Under the pieces are notes generated by a model. The model searched no databases. It worked only from the letters and a program-made list of their open reading frames with translations, and was not told where the DNA came from. From Xanthomonas sp. NCPPB 1128 (GTDB lineage Bacteria; Pseudomonadota; Gammaproteobacteria; Xanthomonadales; Xanthomonadaceae), in assembly GCF_001043115.1 (NCBI RefSeq), contig NZ_LFME01000023.1, positions 17,722 through 81,721 of the forward strand: DNA of 64,000 nt, written 5' to 3'. Positions within the stretch are counted from its first letter, which is position 1. Every line of letters begins with the position of its first letter. This document shows positions 54,504-64,000 of this stretch, piece after piece. The position numbers and the translations under genes are program-made.

Positions 54504-55403
54504 TCACCAGCCCAGCGCGCGCAGTTCGCTGCAGGGCCGGGCGCGCTCCCAGACCCGGTCGAAGGTGATGCGCAACTGCCGCGCGCGGCCGCCGCCGAGC
54601 AGGTCGGTCTCGCCGTCGTAACGGTGACCGAGTCCACGGAAGTAGTAGCCGCCGCCCTCGTCGACCAGATAGGCGGTGGCGTCGCTGCGGTCCACCGGAT
54701 CGCTCACTTCGCGGAACTGGAACACGCTGGGCAGGCGCTGCGCCAGGGCCAGCAAGGGCGCGCCGGCGCGCTGCGGCGCGGCCGCATCGTGCAGCAGCAC
54801 GCGCACCTGCTTGGCATGCGCGGTGACCGCGAAGCGGCGCACCTGCTCCAGCACGCGGGCATCGTCGAGCAGGCCCGGATCCAGCGCGCGGCTGTGGATC
54901 AGCACCTGGCGGCGGGCCTGTGCCAGTACCGCGATGCTGGCGGCGATCGCCATCGCCGCGTCTTCCACCGCCACGGCGCCGTCGAAGCGGCGGCGCAGCG
55001 GCACGGCCTCCGCGGCGGCGGCCACGCCACCCGGCGGCGGCAGGAAGCCGTGGCGGGCGCAGAACGCCAGTGCCGCGGCCGGGGCCTGCAGTTCCAATTG
55101 CGGCCAGCGCCGACGCTGCGCCGCCTCGACCAGGCCGCGCAGCAGTGCGCTGCCAACGCCGCGCCCGCGCCAGTCCGGCAGCACGATCAGTGCGGCGATC
55201 CGCCGGTCCGCGCCGAGCCGGGCCGCGCCCACCGCCTGGCCGTCGTCACTGCGCGCGATCAGGTGCTCGCCCAGCGCGTCCTGCGCTCCGCTCGCGGGGT
55301 CGGCCGGGTCCGCGACGGTGCCGGCCGCGGCACGCAGCGCGCGCAGTTCGGTGGCGTCGCGGACGGGGTCGAGCGCAGCGATGCGGAAACCGGGGCCGGG
55401 CAT
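54504..55403 (-). CDS. GNAT-family acetyltransferase with extra C-terminal domain
   Basis: A 299-residue protein. Residues ~1-135 are a GNAT domain: AARLGADRRIAALIVLPDWRGRGVGSALLRGLVEAA holds the acetyl-CoA-binding R/QxxGxG/A loop (WRGRGVGSAL), then LELQAPAAALAFCARHGF. Residues ~145-299 are a separate domain of the kind found fused to GNATs in gammaproteobacteria and distantly like phospholipase-D-type folds (HSRALDPGLLDDARVLEQVRRFA, VRVLLHD, DRSDATAYLVDEGGGYYFRGLGHRYDG). Substrate unknown. It begins seven bases after the roxA stop, so it is in the same operon. Confidence 0.85.
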   Translation of the reverse strand: MPGPGFRIAALDPVRDATELRALRAAAGTVADPADPASGAQDALGEHLIARSDDGQAVGAARLGADRRIAALIVLPDWRGRGVGSALLRGLVEAAQRRRWPQLELQAPAAALAFCARHGFLPPPGGVAAAAEAVPLRRRFDGAVAVEDAAMAIAASIAVLAQARRQVLIHSRALDPGLLDDARVLEQVRRFAVTAHAKQVRVLLHDAAAPQRAGAPLLALAQRLPSVFQFREVSDPVDRSDATAYLVDEGGGYYFRGLGHRYDGETDLLGGGRARQLRITFDRVWERARPCSELRALGW

Positions 55404-55410
55404 CGTCGGA

Positions 55411-56652
55411 TCAGGCCTCGTCGGCGTCTTCGTCGGTGGCGTCCTCGGCCTCCAGCGGCTGGTAGAAGCCGCCTTCGATCAGCTCCAGCAGGGTCTGCCT
55501 GCCTGCTGCCGACAGCGCCGCGTAGTCGGTGCCATCGATGTGTTCGGCCGCGGCCAGGCGCTTGGCGTCCTTGACCGGCAGCGCGAACTCCAGGCCGCTG
55601 CAGAACAGCATGGCGCCGCGGCTGGCACGCCGCCACGCCGGCCGCGCCCACGGATGCCGCTGCAGGACCAGGCCCTGTTCCAGCGCGGTGGCGATCTCCG
55701 CCGCCGGCGGCAGCCCGGTCGGCGGCAGGATCTCGCCGGCGGCGCGGTAGGTGGTGATGAAGCGGCCGAACCAGGCGCCCAGCTTGTCCGGATCGTTCAT
55801 GCGCAGCGCGTTCAGCGCCTCGACCACGCGGCCCATCGCCGCCGCGTCGATCTCGTAGGGGTCGGCCGGTGCCTGCAGATCTTCGTCGTGGTAGCGCAGC
55901 GCCTCGTCGGCGCCGTCGATCAGGGTATCCAGGTAATCGGCGATCAGCTCGGCCGAGGACGGCGCGCGCATGCCCACCGAGAAGGTCAGGCAGGCGTCCT
56001 CGGCGACGCCGTGGTGCGGCACCAGCGGCGGCAGGTACAGCATGTCGCCTGGCCCCAGCACCCAGTCGTGGGTCGGGTCGAACTGGCGCAGCAGCTTCAG
56101 TTCCACGTCGTCGCGGAAGTCGGTCGGCGGCGCCGGGCGGCCCAGGGCGACGCTGGCATCGATCTGCCAGCGGCGGTGGCCGTGGGCCTGCAGCAGGAAT
56201 ACGTCGTAGTGGTCCACGTGCGCGCCGACCGAGCCGCCGCGCGCGGCGAAGCTGACCATCACGTCGTCCACCCGCCAGCGTGGCAGGAAGCGGAATTGCT
56301 CGAGCAGGGCGCGGATGTCCGGATCCCACTTGTCCACGTCCTGCACCAGCAAGGTCCAGTCGTGGTCGGGCATGCCGGGGAATTCGTGCTCCTGGAACGG
56401 GCCGCTGCGCACGCGCCAGCGGTCGTTGGCGCGGTCGTGCTCGATCAGCCGCGACAGCGCCGCCTCCTCGCAGGCCAGGCCGGCCAGGTCGCCCGGCTCG
56501 ATCGGCGAGACGAAGTTGGGGAAGGCGTTGCGGATCAGCAGCGGGCGCTTGTGCCAGTAGTCGCGCAAGAAGGTCGCGGCGGGCATGCCCAGCGGTTGAC
56601 CGGGGCGGGCGTGGAGTTCGAAGGCGGGAGTGGCGGTCTTGCGGGCAGCCAT
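55411..56652 (-). CDS. roxA: Ribosomal oxygenase RoxA/YcfD-type JmjC cupin
   Basis: 2-oxoglutarate/Fe(II) oxygenase; E. coli YcfD hydroxylates an arginine of ribosomal protein L16. The 413-residue protein has FLRDYWHKRPLLIRNAFPNF near residue 28 and the iron triad in GAHVDHYDVFLLQAHGHRRW (HxD) and LPPLVPHHGVAEDACLTFSVG (distal His), then a C-terminal winged-helix-like part. ATG 56652 gives the family N-terminus plus ~20 residues; frames upstream add Arg/Ala junk. The C-terminus is acidic (EAEDATDEDADEA). The downstream gene is a GNAT acetyltransferase. Confidence 0.92.
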   Translation of the reverse strand: MAARKTATPAFELHARPGQPLGMPAATFLRDYWHKRPLLIRNAFPNFVSPIEPGDLAGLACEEAALSRLIEHDRANDRWRVRSGPFQEHEFPGMPDHDWTLLVQDVDKWDPDIRALLEQFRFLPRWRVDDVMVSFAARGGSVGAHVDHYDVFLLQAHGHRRWQIDASVALGRPAPPTDFRDDVELKLLRQFDPTHDWVLGPGDMLYLPPLVPHHGVAEDACLTFSVGMRAPSSAELIADYLDTLIDGADEALRYHDEDLQAPADPYEIDAAAMGRVVEALNALRMNDPDKLGAWFGRFITTYRAAGEILPPTGLPPAAEIATALEQGLVLQRHPWARPAWRRASRGAMLFCSGLEFALPVKDAKRLAAAEHIDGTDYAALSAAGRQTLLELIEGGFYQPLEAEDATDEDADEA

Positions 56653-56938
56653 GGGCGGTGGGGTCCTTGCGACGCGGAAGGTAAGGGGCGGGCGCGCAGC
56701 GGCGCCCGCCGACCCCGCCATTGTCCGCCGGTTTGGCGCGTGGGGCCATCGCGCTGGCCCATGTGCCGCTGCGCGCGGATCGGGCAGTCATGCGGCGGTG
56801 CTGGCCGGGTGTCGCGACCGCGCATCGCGGGTGGCCACGTGCGCGCAGGCCATGGGGGCACCAGGCGCGCACGGGCTGAGCGATTGCGGCTACGCCCCGG
56901 TGTCGGTCCAGGCAGTGCTTGGCGCAGCGCCGATCGCG

Positions 56939-57541
56939 CTACTGGCTGAGGATGCGGTTGTCGCGGCCGCCGTCGTCGACGTGGGCGCTGCCGCTGCGCT
57001 GGACGATGGCATTGTCGTTGCCCTGCAGGGCGATGGTGTCGATCTCACTGGCCTGCAGCTGGTTCTGGTCGCCGGACACGTCCAGCGTGGCGATGCGCGC
57101 CATCTGCAGCCGGCCATGGCGGCCGAACAGCGCGACCTGCCCGGCATCGCCGCGCATGGTCACCTGGGCGTTGTCGCCGAGCACGCGCAGGGTGTCGGCC
57201 CGTTCGATCTGCAGGTTGCCGTTGCGCCCGAACAGGCTGACCGTGGCGCAGTGCCCGCGCAGCACCAGGGTGGCATCGCGGCCGACGATGTTCAGGTCGC
57301 GGCCGTCGCAATCGATCTCGCCGCTGGTCGAGGCCGCCATGCGGATCGGCGCCTCGGCGTCGCGCTCGTCGCCATCGGCAATGTCGCCGGCCGACGGCGC
57401 CGCCGCGATCGGCGGCGCGGCCTGCATGACCACGGTGCGCGCGGCGGCGGCATGCGCGCCATCGCCGGCCGGCGGGCGTGGCGCCTGCGCGCAACCGGCC
57501 AGGGCCAGCAGCGGCAGCGCAAACAACGGGATGCGTTTCAT
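56939..57541 (-). CDS. DUF3060-type lipoprotein
   Basis: A 200-residue secreted lipoprotein. The signal peptide ends LALAGC with Cys17. A variable Ala/Pro linker (residues ~20-75) follows. Then comes a repetitive beta domain with short strands (GEIDCDGRDLNIVGRDATLVLRGHCATVSLFGRNGNLQIERADTLRVLGDNAQVTMRGDAGQVALFGRHG...), ending SGDQNQLQASEIDTIALQGNDNAIVQR. The regular spacing of N/D, hydrophobic and G residues suggests a small beta-helix, as in DUF3060 proteins. Function unknown. It lies 67 bases beyond the stop of purB's neighbourhood on the same strand, with no sign of an operon. Confidence 0.8.
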   Translation of the reverse strand: MKRIPLFALPLLALAGCAQAPRPPAGDGAHAAAARTVVMQAAPPIAAAPSAGDIADGDERDAEAPIRMAASTSGEIDCDGRDLNIVGRDATLVLRGHCATVSLFGRNGNLQIERADTLRVLGDNAQVTMRGDAGQVALFGRHGRLQMARIATLDVSGDQNQLQASEIDTIALQGNDNAIVQRSGSAHVDDGGRDNRILSQ

Positions 57542-57608
57542 CGTGGGGCTCTGCTGTGGACCACCAGCATGCCCCTGGCCGATTAACCCAGGATGGATGG
57601 GACGTGGC

Positions 57609-59042
<1,434 letters not shown>

Positions 59043-59219
59043 CTAGAGGGCCACGCCCTTCCCTGAGCCTGCCGCGCCGTGATTGCGCATGCCTATGACA
59101 AGGAGGCACGAGGACGCGGCCGCCCATCCACGCCCAAGTGATGACGCGGCCAGGGGCGCGCGCGACCACGGCCTTTCTGGTTAGGCGTGGCAGGCGCACC
59201 CCGGTGTCGCGCGGCACCC

Positions 59220-60533
59220 TTAGGAAGGGATGACAGACCCCAACCGCACCGTCACCGCCTGGATGCGGTGCCCGGCCATGCGCTTGACCGTGAACAGGTG
59301 CCCGTCGATCTGCAATTGCTCGCCTTCCTCGGGCAGGCGCTGCAGCTGGTGCACGATCAGCCCGCCGACCGAGTTGAGGTGCTCCGGCGCGCGCAGGTCG
59401 CCGCCGAGCAGGCGTTCGAGGCGGAAGATCGAGGTGGAGCCGGCCACCAGCACGCTGCCGTCGGCACCGCGGGTCGGCGCGTCCTTCACCACGTGCGGGT
59501 GCTCGTCCTCGATGTCGCCGACCACCACTTCCAGCAGGTCTTCCAGGGTGAAGTAGCCGAGGATGCGGCCGTGCTCGTCCACGCACAACGCCATGTGCGT
59601 GGCGCCGGTGCGGAAGCGCTCCAGTACCAGCGGCACCGGCGTCTCCAGCGCGATCAGATTGGCCGGGCGCAGCAGCGGGCGCAGGTCGTCGCTGCGGCGG
59701 CCGCGGGCGATCTCCACCAGCAGGTCCTTCATGTGCAGGATGCCGAGCACCTGCTCGCCGTCGCGGTCGAACCACGGGTAGCGGCTGTAGCGGCTCTCGG
59801 CGAACTCGGCCATCACCGCGTCCAGCGCCATGCCCTCGCGGAACCCGCGCAGGTGGTCGCGCGCGCGCATCAGATCGCCGGCCACCAGTTCCGGCAGCTC
59901 CAGCGCGTGGCTCATCAGGGTCAGTTCGTGATCGGGCGCGCCGCCGGCGGGTTGCTGGCGGCCGACGATCAACTTCAGTTCCTCGCGCGAGTAGCGGTGC
60001 GAGGCATGCTCGACCTCGCCCCAGCCCATCGCCTTCAACAGCGTGTTGGCGCTGTTGTTGAGCAGCCAGATCGCCGGATACATCGCCCAGTAGAACAGGT
60101 ACAGCGGTGCGGCGGTCCACAGCGACATGCGCTCCGGGCGGCGGATCGCCATCGACTTGGGGGCGAGTTCGCCGAGCACGATGTGCAGAAACGAGATCAC
60201 GCTGAAGGCGATGACGAAGGCGCTCAGGCGCGCGGCCTCCTCGCTCAGTCCCAGCAGGTCGAACAGCGGCTGCAGCAGGTGCGCGAAGGCCGGTTCGCCG
60301 ACCCAGCCCAGGCCCAGCGAGGACAGGGTGATGCCGAGCTGGCAGGCGGACAGGTAGGCGTCGAGATGGCCGTGCACGTTGAGCAGCAGGCGGCCGCGCC
60401 AGCCATGGTGCTCGGCCAGGCCCACGGCCTGGGTATGGCGCAGCTTGACCAGGGCGAACTCGGCGGCGACGAAGAAGCCGTTGAGCAGCGCCAGCAGCAT
60501 CGCCAGCGCCAGCAGCAGGAGGTTGCCGATCAT
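59220..60533 (-). CDS. CNNM/CorC-type membrane protein (DUF21, CBS pair, transporter-associated domain)
   Basis: A 437-residue inner-membrane protein annotated in other genomes as hemolysin-family or CorB/CorC-like, implicated in magnesium or cobalt handling. Residues ~1-195 are a DUF21 domain with about four helices (LLLLALAMLLALLNGFFVAAEFALVKLR, ISFLHIVLGELAPKSMAIRRP). Residues ~215-340 hold two CBS motifs (VLGILHMKDLLVEI, ILGYFTLEDLLEVVVGDIEDEH). The end (GSTSIFRLERLLGG... VGGLIVHQLQRLPEEGEQLQIDGHLFTVKRM) is the CorC_HlyC domain. The ATG gives the family start MIGNLL. Confidence 0.92.
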   Translation of the reverse strand: MIGNLLLLALAMLLALLNGFFVAAEFALVKLRHTQAVGLAEHHGWRGRLLLNVHGHLDAYLSACQLGITLSSLGLGWVGEPAFAHLLQPLFDLLGLSEEAARLSAFVIAFSVISFLHIVLGELAPKSMAIRRPERMSLWTAAPLYLFYWAMYPAIWLLNNSANTLLKAMGWGEVEHASHRYSREELKLIVGRQQPAGGAPDHELTLMSHALELPELVAGDLMRARDHLRGFREGMALDAVMAEFAESRYSRYPWFDRDGEQVLGILHMKDLLVEIARGRRSDDLRPLLRPANLIALETPVPLVLERFRTGATHMALCVDEHGRILGYFTLEDLLEVVVGDIEDEHPHVVKDAPTRGADGSVLVAGSTSIFRLERLLGGDLRAPEHLNSVGGLIVHQLQRLPEEGEQLQIDGHLFTVKRMAGHRIQAVTVRLGSVIPS

Positions 60534-60905
60534 GTGCGTTCCCCGGCGCGCGCCGCTGGCGCGTCATCGCGCCGGGCGGGAGAGGTGGAAACGGCGGGGT
60601 GCGTGGCCCGGCGCAGCATGCGCCGGCATCTACAGTCTGAGTCGTCGCCCATGGCGGCGTGAGAGTTCCATCGGTGATACGTCGCAGCAGTCTAGCCGAT
60701 GCCCCGCGGTGGTGGCACCTGCACGCGCCGTCTCGCGTATTCGGTCACAAGGCAGCGCAGCGACATGCACCATGGATCAGCGCGCACAACCGCCGTTACG
60801 AATCCCCAATCCCCACTCCCGAATCCCCGCACTCAACCATCACGCCGCCACGATCTTCGCGTTTGCTAGACTTTCTGTAACCGTTTTCAGTCCCGACATT
60901 CCCCC
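60534..60905. other. Intergenic region between divergent membrane-protein and DUF3829 genes
   Basis: 372 bases without a supported gene. It contains the CGAATCCCCAATCCCC filler at 60798-60825 and, near the right end, GCTAGACTTTCTGTAACCG, which may contain the DUF3829 gene promoter; no firm hexamers. Confidence 0.45.
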
Positions 60906-61898
60906 ATGAACTCTTCTTTGCGTCTTGCGGCGCTGGCCGCCGCTGTGTCCGTTTTCCTCACCGCCTGTGGCGGCAAGCCCTCGGCCACGCCGACCGACGC
61001 CGATGCCAGCCATGCTCCCGCAGACGCTGCCGCCGACGAAGCGGACCAGGCGCTGACCAGCAAGCTCAACGCCTACATCGAATGCTTCAACAAGGTCGAT
61101 GGGCGCATCCACGAAGGCGCGCAGCAGTACATCCGCTGGATGGCCGACCCCAAGGCCGGCCCCACCGGCAAGGAAACCAGCGTGTACGGGCCCGCCCCGA
61201 TCGACGAGTACGCGATGAAGCTGTGCGATGCGCCGATGACCCAGGCGATCGCGGCCAAGCCGGCGTTGCCGGCGCTGGATGCGGCGGCGAAGCGCTACCT
61301 CACCGCCTTGAAGACGCTGCAGCCGCTGGCCAACCAGGCGCGCGACTACTACGACCGCGAGGACTACCAGGACGACCAGTTCGCCAAGGGCAAGCAACTG
61401 CATGCGCCGCTGATGGCCGCGCTGTCCGAATTCCACGAGGCCAGCGAGGCGTTCAGCCACGAACTGGACGCGCAGAACGACGCCGCGCAGCGCGAGCAGC
61501 TGAAAGCGATGGAGAAGGCCGAGGGCCGCACCCGCGACTTCTACCGGCTGTCGATGATGCTCGATGCCAAGGACATCGTCGGCCTGATGCAGGACGATGA
61601 CTTCGACACCGCCAAGGCCACCACGCTGGTGGCCGGCTTCAACAGCCTGTCCGACGAGGCGCACGCCAAGGTCGCCAACCAGGAGCCGGGCAAGTCCGAC
61701 TGGAGCGGTTTCGAGACCGCCGCGGAGAACTTCCGCAAGGAATCCAAGGCGCGGATCAAGCGGGTGGCGGAAAAGATTCCGTACAGCGCATTCGAGCAGC
61801 GCTCGCTGGACAATCCGATCGTCGCGCCGGAAGGCTCCCCGGCACGCTTGATGAAGAGCTATAACGACCTGGTGTTCCAGAGCAACCGCCAGCGCTGA
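60906..61898 (+). CDS. DUF3829 lipoprotein
   Basis: A 330-residue exported lipoprotein. The signal peptide ends FLTAC with Cys21, then an Ala/Asp-rich linker to about residue 45. The rest is an all-helical domain (QALTSKLNAYIECFNKVDGRIHEGAQQYIRWM..., DYYDREDYQDDQFAKGKQLHAPLMAALSEFHEASEAF, ...SPARLMKSYNDLVFQSNRQ) that matches the DUF3829 family pattern of a YY/YYDREDYKDD motif and a final R-LI-YN-LI-SN segment. The function of the family is unknown; location is probably the outer-membrane periplasmic face. The gene stands alone. Confidence 0.87.
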   Translation: MNSSLRLAALAAAVSVFLTACGGKPSATPTDADASHAPADAAADEADQALTSKLNAYIECFNKVDGRIHEGAQQYIRWMADPKAGPTGKETSVYGPAPIDEYAMKLCDAPMTQAIAAKPALPALDAAAKRYLTALKTLQPLANQARDYYDREDYQDDQFAKGKQLHAPLMAALSEFHEASEAFSHELDAQNDAAQREQLKAMEKAEGRTRDFYRLSMMLDAKDIVGLMQDDDFDTAKATTLVAGFNSLSDEAHAKVANQEPGKSDWSGFETAAENFRKESKARIKRVAEKIPYSAFEQRSLDNPIVAPEGSPARLMKSYNDLVFQSNRQR

Positions 61899-62292
61899 GC
61901 GTGCGGGCCGGCGGCGCAAGCCGCCGGTCCCGTCGGCGCCGTCGCCACGTCGGCAACGGCATGCGGTCTTCACGTTTTTCGCCGACACATGCGCACGGTT
62001 CGGCCCGTCCGCGTCAGGCGACCAGCGCGCCCGCCGCACGCGCCATCATTCGCCGCGCCATTGCCTGGCTCCGTGGATCCGATGCGTCACCACGTGCGCC
62101 TGCCGACCGAGGCAGCCCGCCGCGTTTCGCACGCCTCCAGACATTCCTAACATCCGCCGGCGCACACTTGCTGACGCCGGGCGCTGCGCCGCGGATAATG
62201 CGCACGCCAGCCGCAGTCCCGCCAGCCTGCCTCCCCCGACGTCCGACGACGGCGCCGATGGATTCCTTTTTTGCAGATGCGGAGATTGCGCA
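61899..62292. other. Upstream region of fumC
   Basis: 394 bases with no supported gene, RNA or repeat. The short frames crossing it are Arg/Ala/Pro-rich and lack ribosome-binding sites. Confidence 0.45.
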
Positions 62293-63726
<1,434 letters not shown>

Positions 63727-63806
63727 GTCGCGCCAGCGCTGCAAGCAGGCCTGGCACGGCCGTGTGGTCGTGCCAGGCGCAGCAGACGATCGCATGGTGA
63801 AAGCAG

Positions 63807-63828
63807 TCGGGACTGAAGTCCCTCCCAC
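63807..63828. repeat. REP variant (complement of GTGGGAGGGACTTCAGTCCC)
   Basis: Reverse-complement copy of the element at 13839, about 80 bases after fumC. Confidence 0.75.
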
Positions 63829-63859
63829 ATTTCACCCAGACACCTCGCCGCAAACTCCC

Positions 63860-63875
63860 GTAGGAGCGGCTTTAG
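63860..63875. repeat. GTAG-type REP interrupted by an insertion sequence
   Basis: GTAGGAGCGGCTTTAG matches the first 16 bases of the REP at 39827 exactly. Instead of CCGCGACC it continues GGCACCTCTAAAAACC, the IS end. Confidence 0.75.
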
Positions 63876-64000
63876 GGCACCTCTAAAAACCTCGGCTTTG
63901 GCATCATTGGCTTAAAGGACACGCCGAGGAGGCCATGATGATCAGCCTGTTTGCCGGTCACGAACGGGAAGCCAAGCGGCAGCAGATCGGCGATCCGCTG
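63875..64000 (+). mobile_element. Left end of an insertion sequence (probably IS5 family), continues past window
   Basis: The element begins at 63875-63876 with GGGCACCTCTAAAAACC, a plausible terminal inverted repeat, 60 bases before a transposase start. The junction lies inside a REP. The right end is outside the window, so the inverted repeat and target duplication cannot be checked. Confidence 0.7.
63935..64000 (+). CDS. IS transposase, N-terminal 22 residues only
   Basis: The frame begins MMISLFAGHEREAKRQQIGDPL and runs off the window. GAGGAGG lies just upstream; the second ATG (63938) has the better spacing. This N-terminus resembles those of IS5-type transposases abundant in Xanthomonas. 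The call rests on recall of that family and on the IS-like end upstream; too little is visible to name the element. Confidence 0.7.
   Translation, partial: MMISLFAGHEREAKRQQIGDPL

Overview
The window is 64 kb of GC-rich, densely coding chromosome. Gene content and repeats point to a gammaproteobacterium of the Xanthomonadaceae, most likely Xanthomonas (inference). The clues are GTAG-type REP palindromes beside many genes, divergent omlA(bamE)/fur, an hrcA-grpE-dnaK-dnaJ cluster, a SmeU1VWU2X-type efflux locus with its LysR gene (best known from Stenotrophomonas), and the start of an IS transposase at the right edge.

Left part (1-15 kb): end of a secreted protein, photolyase phrB, a wax ester synthase/DGAT, an OmpA-type lipoprotein, then a LysR regulator divergent from SDR / RND adaptor / RND pump / SDR / outer-membrane channel, and a membrane diguanylate cyclase.

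15-23 kb is the most accessory-looking stretch: a GH15 trehalase/glucoamylase-like gene coupled to an SDR, divergent from an alpha/beta-hydrolase::gluconate-dehydrogenase-subunit-3 fusion, a GMC oxidoreductase and a second SDR. It ends at the 3' end of tmRNA (ssrA), a classic integration site.

23-37 kb is an old conserved block (ssrA, smpB, ratA, rnfH, bamE, fur, recN, hrcA, grpE, dnaK, dnaJ). It is interrupted between ssrA and smpB by an 891-residue gene fusing a lipase-like alpha/beta-hydrolase to a subtilisin-like protease. A tandem array of ~139-bp palindromic units separates convergent fur and recN. dnaK has lost its normal stop codon and reads 42 codons into intergenic repeat and through what looks like its own terminator.

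37-64 kb is mostly housekeeping: pdxY-tyrA, an ABC exporter with a YigZ protein, an ECF sigma/anti-sigma-like pair, a GAF-GAF-GGDEF-EAL protein, a LOG phosphoribohydrolase, the 2-oxoglutarate dehydrogenase genes sucA-sucB-lpdA, roxA-GNAT, a DUF3060 lipoprotein, purB, a CNNM/CorC-type protein, a DUF3829 lipoprotein, fumC, and an IS inserted into a REP.

No rRNA, ordinary tRNA, CRISPR or cas genes were seen. Starts were chosen by ribosome-binding sites, overlaps and family length; uncertain ones are stated.
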